Shown here piece after piece: positions 18,418-27,753 of a DNA stretch of 64,000 bases. Location of the stretch: positions 1 to 64,000 of the forward strand of contig JANQRH010000025.1 in assembly GCA_028284625.1 (NCBI GenBank), given 5' to 3'. The position numbers and the translations under genes are program-made. The stretch comes from Afifellaceae bacterium. Lineage in GTDB: Bacteria > Pseudomonadota > Alphaproteobacteria > Rhizobiales > Afifellaceae. The notes beneath the pieces are model-generated. The model did not search any database and was not told the DNA's origin. It worked only from the letters and a program-made list of their open reading frames with translations. Position 1 is the stretch's first letter; every line of letters starts with the position of its first letter.

Positions 18418-20007
18418 ATGTTGAAGGCCCTCACGAAAACAGCGGCGGGCGTCTGTCTTGCGGGACTTCTCGCCGGCGCCGCGTTCGCAGAGGTGGTCTA
18501 CCACCGCGGCAACGATTCCGATCCTGAGACGCTTGACCAGCACAAGACGTCGACGGTCTCAGAAGCGCACATTCTGCGCGACATGTATGAAGGTCTGGTG
18601 ATCTATGATCCGGAAGCGCGGGTCATTCCCGGCGTCGCGACCGAATGGTCCGTTTCCGATGACGGATTGGTCTACACCTTCACGCTCCGCGACGACGCCA
18701 GATGGTCGAACGGCGATGCGGTCGTCGCCGACGATTTCGTCTTTTCGCTGCAACGTATCCTGACGCCCGACACCGGCGCCAAATACGCCAACATTCTCTA
18801 CCCGATCAAAAACGCCGAGGCGATCAACAAGGGCGACGTCATGCCGGACACGCTCGGCGTGCGCGCGGTCGACGCGACGACGCTTGAGATCACCTTGGAA
18901 AATCCCACTCCGTTCTTCCTGGAGCAGCTCACGCACCAGACCGGACTGCCGGTGCATCCCGCGACCGTGGAAGAGCACGGCACCGATTTCGTGAAACCGG
19001 AGAACATTGTCTCGAACGGTGCCTACACGCTGGAAGAGTTCACGCCGGGCGACAAGGTCGTGCTCGTAAAGAACCCGGAATTCCACGACGCGGCGAACGT
19101 CACGATCGACCGCGTGATCTTTTATCCGATGGAGGATCGCTCCACCTGTGTGCGTCGCTTCGAGGCAGGTGAAATTCACTCCTGTTCCGACCTGCCGACG
19201 GAGCAGATGGCGGACCTTCGCGCCAAGTTCGGAGACCAGGTGCGCACACCGCCTTATCTCGGCACCTACTATTATGCGTTCCGCGCCGACAAGGAGCCGT
19301 TCGACGACGCGCGCGTGCGCCGTGCGCTCTCCATGGCCATCGACCGTGAATATGTCGCCGAGGAGATTTGGGGCGGCACAATGGTGCCGGCCTATTCGTT
19401 CGTGCCGCCCGGCATCAACAACTACGAAGGCGGTCCGGCTTTTGCTGAATACAAGGGCATGTCAATGCTTGACCGCGAGGACAAGGCCATGGCGCTCCTG
19501 GAGGAGGCGGGTTTCGGCTCAGACAACCCGCTGACCGTGGAGATCTCCTACAACACCTCGGAGAACCATAAGAACACCGCCGTCGCCATCGCCGACATGT
19601 GGAAGAACATTGGCGTCACCACGACGATGATCAATCGCGACGGCGCCACGCATTACGCCCATCTTCGCGACAAGGGTGACTTCGACGTCGCCCGCGCAGG
19701 CTGGATCGGTGACTATTCCGACCCGCAGAACTTCCTGTTCATGGTGGAAAGCGACAATCCGGGCTTCAACTACGCCAACTACAACAACCCCGAATACGAT
19801 GCGCTGATGGATCAAGCGGCGGCGGAGACCGACCTCGTCAAGCGCGCCGGCATCTTGAAGCAGGCGGAGGAGATGTTCATGCGGGACGAGCCGTTCGCGC
19901 CGCTCCTCTATTACTCCTCGCACAGCCTGGTCTCGCCCAAGCTGAGCGGCTGGAAGGACAACATCCAGAACGTCCACGGCACGCGGTTCCTGTCTATCGA
20001 GGAGTAG
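18418..20007 (+). CDS. oppA: Oligopeptide ABC transporter substrate-binding protein
   Basis: 529 residues of the SBP family 5. Signal peptide at 1-24 (CLAGLLAGAAFAE), then the family signatures DSDPETLDQHKTSTVSEAHI, LRDDARWSNGDAVVADDFVF and RRALSMAIDREYV. It captures peptides in the periplasm for the permease genes that follow. The ATG at 18418 is chosen because GGGGAGG lies seven bases upstream; a TTG two codons earlier overlaps the site. A 25-base gap leads to the permease gene, so binding protein, permeases and ATPase are one operon. Confidence 0.94.
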   Translation: MLKALTKTAAGVCLAGLLAGAAFAEVVYHRGNDSDPETLDQHKTSTVSEAHILRDMYEGLVIYDPEARVIPGVATEWSVSDDGLVYTFTLRDDARWSNGDAVVADDFVFSLQRILTPDTGAKYANILYPIKNAEAINKGDVMPDTLGVRAVDATTLEITLENPTPFFLEQLTHQTGLPVHPATVEEHGTDFVKPENIVSNGAYTLEEFTPGDKVVLVKNPEFHDAANVTIDRVIFYPMEDRSTCVRRFEAGEIHSCSDLPTEQMADLRAKFGDQVRTPPYLGTYYYAFRADKEPFDDARVRRALSMAIDREYVAEEIWGGTMVPAYSFVPPGINNYEGGPAFAEYKGMSMLDREDKAMALLEEAGFGSDNPLTVEISYNTSENHKNTAVAIADMWKNIGVTTTMINRDGATHYAHLRDKGDFDVARAGWIGDYSDPQNFLFMVESDNPGFNYANYNNPEYDALMDQAAAETDLVKRAGILKQAEEMFMRDEPFAPLLYYSSHSLVSPKLSGWKDNIQNVHGTRFLSIEE

Positions 20008-20032
20008 GCGTCCGCGCTGGGGGGCGTGAAGG

Positions 20033-20956
20033 ATGCTTCGCTATGTGGTGCGGCGGCTTGCCACCGCCGTGCCCACGCTCTTCGTCATCGTCACGCTGGC
20101 GTTCTTCCTGATCCGCGTGGCGCCGGGCGGTCCGTTCAATCTGGAACGGCCGCTCGAAGCGAAGGTGATGGAGAACCTCAACCGCATCTATCACCTCAAC
20201 GAGCCACTGTGGAAGCAGTACCTTTTCTATCTCGGCAATCTCCTGCGCGGTGATTTCGGGCCGAGCTTCGTCTACCGCGATTTCTCCGTGAAGGAGCTGT
20301 TTGAGGCCGGCCTGCCGGTCTCCATTCAGCTCGGCGCCAGCGCACTTCTTTTGGCGCTTGCGATCGGAACGCTGCTCGGCTCGATCGCAGCACTCCGCCA
20401 AAACTCCGCAACCGATTACGGCGTTGTCGGCCTGGCGACTTTGGGCATCACCATCCCGACCTTCGTCATCGCGCCGGTGCTGTCGCTGATCTTCGGCGTA
20501 TGGCTCGGCTGGCTGCCCGCCGGCGGGTGGGGCGACGGCGCAATCGCCAATAAGATCCTGCCGATCACGACGCTCGCCTTGCCGCAGATTGCCATCATCA
20601 CGCGGCTGACGCGCGGCTCCATGATCGAGGCGCTGCGCTCCAACCACGTGCGCACGGCGCGCGCCTACGGTCTGTCAACGGCAAGCGTGGTCGTGCGCCA
20701 TGCGCTGCGCTCCGCCATCCTGCCTGTCGTCTCCTATGCCGGCCCGGCCGCCGCGGCGCTGCTCACCGGGTCGGTTGTCGTGGAGACCATCTTCGGCATC
20801 CCGGGCATCGGCCGCTATTTCGTGCAGGCCGCGCTCAACCGTGACTACACGCTGGTGATGGGGACCGTCATCGTCATCGCCATCTTCATCATCATCTTCA
20901 ATCTCGTGGTCGATCTGCTCTACGCCGTGATCGATCCGCGTGTTCGCTACGATTAG
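20033..20956 (+). CDS. oppB: Oligopeptide ABC transporter permease OppB
   Basis: 307 residues, a BPD-type inner membrane permease with six helices. It starts MLRYVVRRLATAVPTLFVIV, as OppB/DppB proteins do, and has the ATPase-contact EAA loop EALRSNHVRTARAYGLS near residue 205. It pairs with the following permease. The stop is followed three bases later by the next start. Confidence 0.95.
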   Translation: MLRYVVRRLATAVPTLFVIVTLAFFLIRVAPGGPFNLERPLEAKVMENLNRIYHLNEPLWKQYLFYLGNLLRGDFGPSFVYRDFSVKELFEAGLPVSIQLGASALLLALAIGTLLGSIAALRQNSATDYGVVGLATLGITIPTFVIAPVLSLIFGVWLGWLPAGGWGDGAIANKILPITTLALPQIAIITRLTRGSMIEALRSNHVRTARAYGLSTASVVVRHALRSAILPVVSYAGPAAAALLTGSVVVETIFGIPGIGRYFVQAALNRDYTLVMGTVIVIAIFIIIFNLVVDLLYAVIDPRVRYD

Positions 20957-20959
20957 CCG

Positions 20960-22099
20960 ATGGTTGCGCGCGACGATTCCGTACTCCCCCGTCCCGAGGC
21001 CGTCGCGGTCGACGGACGGTCGCTATGGCAGGATGCGTGGGCGCGCCTGAGGGCCAACAAGGCGGCGATGGCGAGCGCCGTCTATCTCGTCATCATGGCG
21101 GTCGCCTGCATCGTCGGCCCGGAGCTGACCGGCCATCGCTACGACGAGATCTATCAGGCTTATACGAGCACGCCGGCTGGCCTCGAAGCGCATCCGCGCG
21201 AAGCGGAGATCGCCCCCGCGGCTGAAGACGCGCTGAAGCGCGCGCGCGTCGATGTGAAGTCGGTCGAGTTGGCTGGCAATCAGGTCACCGTCGTGGTCGC
21301 CGACGACGAACCGGTCGACGAGCGCGTCGTGCGCTATCTTGACCGCAGCGACCTCTTCACCAACGCAAATGTGGCGGCAAGCGCCGACGGCGGGCGCGAG
21401 CTGACGCTTGTCGCCGACGTGGACCGGGTGCGCTTCTTCTTCGGCACCGACGCGGTCGGCCGTGACCTCCTCACGCGCACGCTCTTCGCCGGCCGCATCT
21501 CGCTCGCCATTGGGCTTCTTGCGACTTTCGTGGCGCTCATCATCGGCGTCACCTGGGGAGCGGCTTCCGGTTATGCCGGCGGCACAATTGACTTGGTGAT
21601 GATGCGCATCGTCGACGTGCTTTATTCGCTGCCCTTCATCTTCTTCGTCATCCTGCTGGTGGTCTTCTTCGGCCGCAACTTCGTCTTGATGTTCATAGCC
21701 GTCGGCGCGGTGGAGTGGCTCGACATGGCGCGCATCGTGCGCGGCCAGGCGATCTCGCTGAAGCGACAGGAATATGTGCAGGCCGCGGAGGCGATGGGCG
21801 TCAGCGCCGGCGGCATCTTGCGCCGCCATATCGTGCCCAACCTCGCCGGCCCGGTGATCGTCTACATGACGCTGATGGTGCCGCGCGTCATCCTGCTTGA
21901 GAGCTTCCTGTCGTTCCTCGGCCTTGGCGTGCAGGAGCCGATGACCAGCTGGGGCGTGCTGATTGCAGAAGGCGCGCGCAACATTGAGGGCACGCCGTGG
22001 ATGCTGATGTTCCCCTCAGCCTTCCTGGTGACCACCTTGTTCGCGCTGAATTTCTTGGGCGACGGCCTGCGCGACGCGCTCGACCCGAAGGACAGGTAG
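20960..22099 (+). CDS. oppC: Oligopeptide ABC transporter permease OppC with a periplasmic insert
   Basis: 379 residues, about 80 longer than a typical OppC (about 300). The first helix (MASAVYLVIMAVACIVG) is followed by a soluble segment at about 60-160 containing HRYDEIYQAYTSTPAGL and ELTLVADVDRVRFFFG, before the conserved GTDAVGRDLLTRTLFAG. The EAA loop is QAAEAMGVSAGGILRRHI. The extra segment would face the periplasm, where it could touch the binding protein. The start codon lacks a clear ribosome site and is probably coupled to oppB. Confidence 0.93.
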   Translation: MVARDDSVLPRPEAVAVDGRSLWQDAWARLRANKAAMASAVYLVIMAVACIVGPELTGHRYDEIYQAYTSTPAGLEAHPREAEIAPAAEDALKRARVDVKSVELAGNQVTVVVADDEPVDERVVRYLDRSDLFTNANVAASADGGRELTLVADVDRVRFFFGTDAVGRDLLTRTLFAGRISLAIGLLATFVALIIGVTWGAASGYAGGTIDLVMMRIVDVLYSLPFIFFVILLVVFFGRNFVLMFIAVGAVEWLDMARIVRGQAISLKRQEYVQAAEAMGVSAGGILRRHIVPNLAGPVIVYMTLMVPRVILLESFLSFLGLGVQEPMTSWGVLIAEGARNIEGTPWMLMFPSAFLVTTLFALNFLGDGLRDALDPKDR

Positions 22100-22105
22100 A
22101 GCGTA

Positions 22106-23734
22106 ATGCCTGATCCCGTCCTCACCATGCGCGATCTCCATGTCCGCTTCGCTCTGCCGGACAGCGAGGTGCACGCCGTGCGCGGCGTCGACATGGATGT
22201 CATGCCGCGCGAGACCGTGGCGATTGTCGGCGAATCCGGATCCGGCAAAAGCCAGGCGGTGATGGCGGCGATGGGGCTGATCGCCTCCAACGGCCGCGCC
22301 AGCGGCTCGGTGCGCTATCGCGGCGAAGAGCTGATCGGCCTGCCGTACCGCCAGCTCAACAGCATCCGCGGCGCCAAGATCACCATGATCTTCCAGGAGC
22401 CGATGACCTCGCTCGACCCGCTCTACCGGGTCGGTGATCAGATCGCCGAGCCGCTGATCCGCCACGGCGGCATGAACCGTCGCACAGCGCGTGAGCGGGC
22501 GATCGAGCTCCTGCGGCTCGTGCAGATACAGCAGCCGGAAAGCCGCATCGACGCCTATCCGCATGAGCTCTCCGGCGGGCAACGTCAGCGCATCATGATC
22601 GCCATGGCGCTCGCCAACGATCCCGACATCCTCATCGCTGATGAGCCGACTACCGCACTCGATGTCACGATCCAAGCGCAGATCCTGGAACTCTTGAAGG
22701 ACCTGCAGACGCGGCTCGGGATGGCGGTGATCTTCATCACGCATGATCTCGGCATCGTCCGGCGCTTCGCCGACCGCGTCTATGTGATGCGCGACGGCGA
22801 GGTGGTGGAGGACGGTGAAGTCGCCCGCATCTTCGCGAAGCCTGAGCACAGCTACACCAAGATGCTTCTCGCCGCCGAGCCCGAAGGTGCCAAGCCGCCG
22901 GTGCCGGACGACGCGCCGGCGCTCTTGGAGGCCGGCAACATAAGCGTTTCGTTCCACTTGAGCGGTGGCGGCTTCATGGGCGGCGACGTGGTCGAACTGC
23001 GTGCGGTCGACAGCGTATCGCTGTCGCTACATGCCGGGCAGACGATCGGCATTGTCGGCGAATCCGGGTCAGGCAAGTCGACGCTCGGCCGCGCGCTTCT
23101 GAGATTGCTGCCGTGCGACGGCGCGATCCGCTTTGAAGGTCGTGACTTGAAGGCCCTCGACCTCAAGCACGAAAGCTGGCTGCGGCGCGAGCTGCAGGTC
23201 GTCTTCCAGGACCCCTACGGTTCGCTTTCGCCGCGGCTCACTGTCGGACAGATCGTGACGGAGGGCCTTTTGGTGCACGAGCCCGCATTGTCGCGCGCCG
23301 AGCGTGATCGCCGCGCCGTTCAGGCCCTCAAGGACGTGCAGCTCGACCCGGCCATGCGCAATCGCTATCCGCACGAATTCTCCGGTGGCCAGCGCCAACG
23401 CATCGCGATTGCCCGTACCATGATCCTGAAGCCGAAGGTCGTCGTGCTCGACGAGCCGACATCGGCGCTCGATCGCTCTGTGCAAAAGGAGATCGTCGAG
23501 CTGCTGCGTCACCTGCAGGAAGCTCACGGCCTGTCCTACCTCTTCATCAGCCACGATCTTGCGGTCGTGCGCGCCATGGCCGACGAGGTGATCGTCATGA
23601 AGGACGGGAAAGTAGTTGAGCGCGGTGCGACCGAAAGCGTGTTCGCCGATCCGAAGGACCCCTACACGCAGGCGCTGATGGCCGCCGCATTTGCCACCGC
23701 GCGCGATCGCGCCGTTGCCGCAACCGAGGCCTGA
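22106..23734 (+). CDS. Fused oligopeptide transporter ATPase OppD-OppF
   Basis: 542 residues with two complete ABC domains. Domain 1 (1-260): Walker [10 protein letters not shown], signature LSGGQRQR, Walker [13 protein letters not shown]. Domain 2 (from about 270): [29 protein letters not shown]. Each half carries the C-terminal oligopeptide/dipeptide extension (PEHSYTKMLL and DPKDPYTQALM). It supplies both ATPase sites of the importer and ends the operon, starting seven bases after oppC. Confidence 0.96.
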   Translation: MPDPVLTMRDLHVRFALPDSEVHAVRGVDMDVMPRETVAIVGESGSGKSQAVMAAMGLIASNGRASGSVRYRGEELIGLPYRQLNSIRGAKITMIFQEPMTSLDPLYRVGDQIAEPLIRHGGMNRRTARERAIELLRLVQIQQPESRIDAYPHELSGGQRQRIMIAMALANDPDILIADEPTTALDVTIQAQILELLKDLQTRLGMAVIFITHDLGIVRRFADRVYVMRDGEVVEDGEVARIFAKPEHSYTKMLLAAEPEGAKPPVPDDAPALLEAGNISVSFHLSGGGFMGGDVVELRAVDSVSLSLHAGQTIGIVGESGSGKSTLGRALLRLLPCDGAIRFEGRDLKALDLKHESWLRRELQVVFQDPYGSLSPRLTVGQIVTEGLLVHEPALSRAERDRRAVQALKDVQLDPAMRNRYPHEFSGGQRQRIAIARTMILKPKVVVLDEPTSALDRSVQKEIVELLRHLQEAHGLSYLFISHDLAVVRAMADEVIVMKDGKVVERGATESVFADPKDPYTQALMAAAFATARDRAVAATEA

Positions 23735-23845
23735 TGCACAGGCGCGGCGCGAGGTGCAGGGAAGGGCGCGCTGCGAAATGATGTGGACCGCGCTGGCCAC
23801 AAGCCATAGTGAAGATGGGGGACGTTCTGTGGGGGCAGCAATCCG

Positions 23846-24790
23846 ATGATCCTGTGCCACGGCGAGATGCTGATCGATTTCATCCCGACGAAGGCGCGCG
23901 ATGGCTCCGCCGCCTATCGGCCGGCCGTCGGCGGCTCACCGGGAAACGTCGCGCTGACGATCGCACGCCTGGACGTGCCGGCTGGCTATGTCGGCGGTCT
24001 CTCAACCGATTTCTTCGGTGAAGACGTCGCCGCGGCACTCACCACCAACGGCGTTTCCATGGATTACGTATCGCGGCTGGAGCGGCCGTCGATGCTAGCC
24101 TTCGTGGATTTGAAGGCCGAAGAGCCGCGCTACGCGTTCTATGACGCGGAGGGCGCGCCGCGGAATTGGCGGCTGGAGGACATGCCGCCGATCGGCGCGG
24201 ATGTGAGCACGCTGCATTTCGGTTCGCTGTCGCTGATCCGCCAGCCGGCAGCCACCGCCTTTGCCGCTTTGATGGAGCGCGAGGTCGCGCAAAGGACCAT
24301 CAGCTTCGACCCCAATATCCGCGCTAGTTTGGTAGAGGACGAGGCCGACTACCGCGGCAGGCTTCAACAGTTCTTCTCCAATGCCCATATAATCAAAGCG
24401 AGCGGCGCTGATCTGGAGTGGATCGCGCCGGACGAAGCGCCTGAGCGCTTTGCGCAGCGTTGGTTCAACGATGAAGCGCGGCTGTTCTTGCTGACGCGCG
24501 GCAGCGCTGGCGCGACTTTGTATACGCGCGGCGGCGCAAGCGTTTCGCGGCCCGCTCCGAAGGTCGACGTGGCCGATACGGTCGGTGCGGGCGATGCGAC
24601 GATGGGCGGTCTGCTTGCCGCATTGCATGATCGCAATGCGCTGGCGCGTGACGCCATGGAGCGCCTCTCAGAGGACGATCTCGCGGCGATCCTTGACTTC
24701 GCGCTTGCCGTGGCGGCCGTTACTTGCAGTCGTGTTGGTGCCGATCCGCCGCGACGATCGGAGTTGGGGCCGGTGCATGGTGGCAGCTAG
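23846..24790 (+). CDS. PfkB family carbohydrate kinase (fructokinase-like)
   Basis: 314 residues. The N-terminal substrate region reads LCHGEMLIDFIP and VGGSPGNVALTIARLDV, and the C-terminal signature is DTVGAGDATMGGLLAAL with the catalytic Asp in GAGD; Phe, usual after GAGDA, is Thr here. The N-terminal pattern is closest to fructokinases, which make fructose 6-phosphate from fructose and ATP. The substrate cannot be settled from sequence alone. It follows the peptide transporter by 110 bases with no sugar transporter nearby. Confidence 0.85.
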   Translation: MILCHGEMLIDFIPTKARDGSAAYRPAVGGSPGNVALTIARLDVPAGYVGGLSTDFFGEDVAAALTTNGVSMDYVSRLERPSMLAFVDLKAEEPRYAFYDAEGAPRNWRLEDMPPIGADVSTLHFGSLSLIRQPAATAFAALMEREVAQRTISFDPNIRASLVEDEADYRGRLQQFFSNAHIIKASGADLEWIAPDEAPERFAQRWFNDEARLFLLTRGSAGATLYTRGGASVSRPAPKVDVADTVGAGDATMGGLLAALHDRNALARDAMERLSEDDLAAILDFALAVAAVTCSRVGADPPRRSELGPVHGGS

Positions 24791-24832
24791 ACTTGAGCCG
24801 CCGCGTCTGTTCATGGAGACATCGAGACAAGC

Positions 24833-25210
24833 ATGATCGCTCTCGGTTCGTTTATCCCCATCTACTTGGCCTTCGTGGCCAAGCAGCTTGTCGCGGACTT
24901 TTTCCTCCAGAACAAATGGATGGCGATGGGCAAGGAGGGCGAGGCCGACTGGCTGAGGCCGCTTGCCACGCATGCCGCAATCCATGCCGTGATCACTCTG
25001 GTGATCGTGCTTATCGTCGCGCCCGCTTATTGGTGGCTGGGCCTGGTCGACTTCGTCGTTCATTTCGTTATCGACCGCGGCAAGGGTGTCCTCTGCCGCA
25101 AGTGCGGACTTGGGCCGACGATGCCGGCCTTCTGGTGGGCGATCGGCACCGATCAGGCGCTGCATCAGGTAACCCACCTGATTTATGTGATCCTCCTCGT
25201 AACTGCCTGA
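24833..25210 (+). CDS. DUF3307 membrane protein
   Basis: 125 residues with three to four hydrophobic helices and the DUF3307 pattern: KQLVADFFLQNKWMA near the N-terminus, LATHAAIHAVITL, and DFVVHFVIDRGKG with conserved His and Asp. The family is inner-membrane and of unknown function. It starts 42 bases after the kinase on the same strand, with ATG after GAGACAAGC. Confidence 0.8.
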   Translation: MIALGSFIPIYLAFVAKQLVADFFLQNKWMAMGKEGEADWLRPLATHAAIHAVITLVIVLIVAPAYWWLGLVDFVVHFVIDRGKGVLCRKCGLGPTMPAFWWAIGTDQALHQVTHLIYVILLVTA

Positions 25211-25277
25211 CCTCGAAAGAGGTTATCAGCTGGCCGCCGTGCTTGTTTCGACATTTCAACTATGCTTGTAATGTCAC

Positions 25278-26141
25278 ATGGACGAAGGCCCAGCCATCGC
25301 TGCCCTGGCGGCGCTTGCCAACGATGTGCGTCTGAGAGCCTTCCGGCTTCTTGTGAAAGCCGGACCGTCAGGCACGTGCTCAGGCGATATTGCGGGCGCA
25401 CTCGGCGTGCCCCCGACCGGTATGTCGTTTCATCTGGCTGCGCTGGAGCGCGCCGGCCTCGTCGTCACGCGGCGTGAGGGTCGTCGCATCTTCTATGCGG
25501 TGCATTACGAGGCCATGCGCCGCCTGCTGACATTTCTGACTGAGGATTGCTGCGACGGACGCCCGGAACTGTGTGGCGGGATCGTCGCTCCGGGGAATGG
25601 CGAACGAGGGGAAGTCGCGATGAGCGAGAAGACATACAACGTGCTGTTCCTATGCACGGGCAATTCAGCCCGCTCCATCATGGCCGAAGCGATCCTGAAC
25701 CGCGGTGGGGGCGGGCGCTTCAAGGCCTATTCCGCCGGCTCGCATCCCAAAGGCGAGGTGCATCCCTATGCGCTGGAGCTCCTGCGCAACCTCAACTACG
25801 TTACCGACGATCTGCGTTCCAAGAGCTGGGATGAGTTTGCCGCGCCGGGCGCACCGGAGTTGGATTTCGTCTTCACCGTTTGCGACAGCGCCGCCGCCGA
25901 AACCTGCCCGGTCTGGCCGGGCCAACCGATGACGGCGCACTGGGGCGTGCCCGATCCGGCCGCCGCGGAGGGCAATGAATCGGTCATACGCGCCGCCTTC
26001 GCCGATTCCTGCCGGATGCTCACCAATCGCATCTCCATCTTCACGAACCTGCCGATCGCCAGCCTCGACCATCTGACGCTGGAGAAGCGGTTGAGCGAGA
26101 TCGGCGCGCGGCACGAGCAGGCCGCCAGGGAAAGCGCCTGA
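25278..26141 (+). CDS. ArsR regulator fused to thioredoxin-type arsenate reductase ArsC
   Basis: 287 residues in one frame. Residues 1-100 are an ArsR-family winged helix (LAALANDVRLRAFRLLV, GALGVPPTGMSFHLAALERAGLV) followed by a cysteine-containing segment (DCCDGRPELCGG) suited to As(III) binding. From residue 115 comes a low-molecular-weight-phosphatase-fold arsenate reductase with the catalytic loop FLCTGNSARS and further cysteines in VCDSAAAETCPVWPG. Fusions of this kind would sense and reduce arsenic in one chain. A start codon at 25621 in the junction follows GGGGAAG, so a separate ArsC could also be made. It begins 67 bases after the DUF3307 gene and is followed by an aquaporin gene. 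Confidence 0.92.
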   Translation: MDEGPAIAALAALANDVRLRAFRLLVKAGPSGTCSGDIAGALGVPPTGMSFHLAALERAGLVVTRREGRRIFYAVHYEAMRRLLTFLTEDCCDGRPELCGGIVAPGNGERGEVAMSEKTYNVLFLCTGNSARSIMAEAILNRGGGGRFKAYSAGSHPKGEVHPYALELLRNLNYVTDDLRSKSWDEFAAPGAPELDFVFTVCDSAAAETCPVWPGQPMTAHWGVPDPAAAEGNESVIRAAFADSCRMLTNRISIFTNLPIASLDHLTLEKRLSEIGARHEQAARESA

Positions 26142-26154
26142 CGGATCCGCGGGC

Positions 26155-26850
26155 GTGGAAAGCTACACCCTGACGCGTCGCCTGGCTGCCGAGGCGCTGG
26201 GCACCGCACTCCTGGTCGGAGCCGTCGTCGGTTCCGGCATCATGGCCGATGCGCTGACCGACGACGACGCGCTGGCGCTGCTCTGCAACACCATCCCGAC
26301 CGGCGCCATTCTGGTCGTGATCATCACCATTTTCGGGCCGATCTCGGGCGCGCACTTCAACCCCGCCGTGACGCTGGCCATGCGCATCACCGGCCGGATC
26401 TCGAGCGCCGACGGCGCGGCCTATGTCGCCGCGCAGATCGTTGGCGGCATCGCCGGTGCATGGGCGGCGCATCTGATGTTTGAGCTTCCGGTCCTGGAGG
26501 TCGGTGCCGTCGCCAGAACCGGGATGGGGCAATGGTGGGCGGAGGTCGTCGCGACATTCGGGCTCGCCGCGGCGATTTTCGGCGGCCTGCGCTATCGCCC
26601 GGACGCCATTCCCTGGCTCGTCGGTCTCTATATCGCTTCCGCCTACTGGTTCACGGCCTCAACCTCCTTCGCCAATCCCGCCGTGACCATCGCGCGGGCG
26701 CTTACCGCCACCTTCTCAGGCATCCGGCCGATCGATGTGCCGGCTTTTGTCGTGGCGCAATGCCTCGGCGCCGTTCTGGCGGCGGCGCTGTTTGCGTGGC
26801 TTCTGCAAGCCGATGCCGAACCGGAGGTCGCGACGGCCGAGCAGGACTAG
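26155..26850 (+). CDS. aqpS: Aquaglyceroporin-type channel, AqpS-like
   Basis: 231 residues, MIP family, six helices with both NPA boxes present (HFNPAVTLAMR and FANPAVTIARA). It starts at GTG 26155, 13 bases after the arsR-arsC stop. In rhizobial arsenic operons AqpS lets arsenite, made by ArsC, leave the cell, replacing an ArsB pump; no arsB is seen here. The placement supports that role, although the family also conducts water and other small solutes. Confidence 0.88.
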   Translation: MESYTLTRRLAAEALGTALLVGAVVGSGIMADALTDDDALALLCNTIPTGAILVVIITIFGPISGAHFNPAVTLAMRITGRISSADGAAYVAAQIVGGIAGAWAAHLMFELPVLEVGAVARTGMGQWWAEVVATFGLAAAIFGGLRYRPDAIPWLVGLYIASAYWFTASTSFANPAVTIARALTATFSGIRPIDVPAFVVAQCLGAVLAAALFAWLLQADAEPEVATAEQD

Positions 26851-26940
26851 GGAGGCTGCACCTGCGGGCTCCGGTCGCTTCTGGACCATCGGGGCAGGCA
26901 TCCGTCATGATGCCCGCTGCACACCGGAGGTCTGAACGCG

Positions 26941-27687
26941 ATGAGCAACGCCGCCCCCACCAATGCCAGCCGCTACGAGACGTTCGTCGACATCGCCCGC
27001 AACCGCTGGACCTCGCGCCAGTTCGCGCCGGGGCAGACGATTCCGCGCGAGCATATCGAGATGATCCTGGAGCCGGCACGCCACGCGCCGTCGGGTGCCA
27101 ATGCTCAGCCGTGGCACTTCATCGTCGTGACCAAGCCCGACGTGAAGAAGCAGATCGCCGACTATTTCGTCGCCGAGCAGCGCCATCGCGCCAAGCTGAA
27201 GATGAAGTTTCCGACGCCCAATTATCGCGGGCTGGAGGACGCGCCGGGCTTCATCGTGGTGGCGGCGGACTTTCGATTCATGCGCGCGTTTCCCACACTT
27301 GGCGATGGCTCCGAGCTGGATCGGCAATATCAGGAGAACGCGGAGCGCATCCTGCTGCAAAGCGTTGCCGCAGCGACGATGTCGGCCCATCTCGCCGCGG
27401 CCGCGCTCGGTTACCAAGTGTGGTGGGTGACGGCGATCGGCCAGGAAGCGGCGCAGCGCGAGCTCAAGCCGCTCCTTGGCATCCCCGAGGACCTGTCGGT
27501 GATCGACATCATGCTCTTCGGAAAACCGCTGAAGCCGCCCTATAAGCGCTGGAAGAAGTCGCTTGACCAGATCGTCAGCTGGGATCGCTACGACATGGCG
27601 AACTACATGACGGTCGACGACATCGAGACATGGATCCGCGAGCAGCGGCACAAGGTCATGTATCGCGACGAAAGCCGCATCGACTAA
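26941..27687 (+). CDS. Nitroreductase family protein
   Basis: 248 residues with the FMN-binding fold of nitroreductases: TSRQFAPGQTIPREHIE, LEPARHAPSGANAQPWHFIVV and the C-terminal GIPEDLSVIDIMLFGKP. Family members reduce nitro or quinone groups, or dehalogenate, with NAD(P)H. It follows the arsenic genes by 90 bases, where ArsH, a different FMN flavoprotein, is found in some rhizobial operons, but the sequence is nitroreductase rather than ArsH. A ribosome site CCGGAGGT is present before the ATG. Confidence 0.88.
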   Translation: MSNAAPTNASRYETFVDIARNRWTSRQFAPGQTIPREHIEMILEPARHAPSGANAQPWHFIVVTKPDVKKQIADYFVAEQRHRAKLKMKFPTPNYRGLEDAPGFIVVAADFRFMRAFPTLGDGSELDRQYQENAERILLQSVAAATMSAHLAAAALGYQVWWVTAIGQEAAQRELKPLLGIPEDLSVIDIMLFGKPLKPPYKRWKKSLDQIVSWDRYDMANYMTVDDIETWIREQRHKVMYRDESRID

Positions 27688-27706
27688 CGGCACGTTGCAA
27701 AGAAAA

Positions 27707-27732
27707 GGCCTCCCCGGAAAACCGGGGAGGCC
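27707..27732 (-). terminator. Terminator between nitroreductase and BA14K genes
   Basis: An 11-base-pair stem GGCCTCCCCGG/CCGGGGAGGCC with a four-base loop. On the minus strand it is followed by TTTT, so it ends the BA14K transcript; on the plus strand the tail is poor but the stem may still act for the nitroreductase. Confidence 0.85.
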
Positions 27733-27753
27733 CATTCGTCAGCGCATGGCGTC

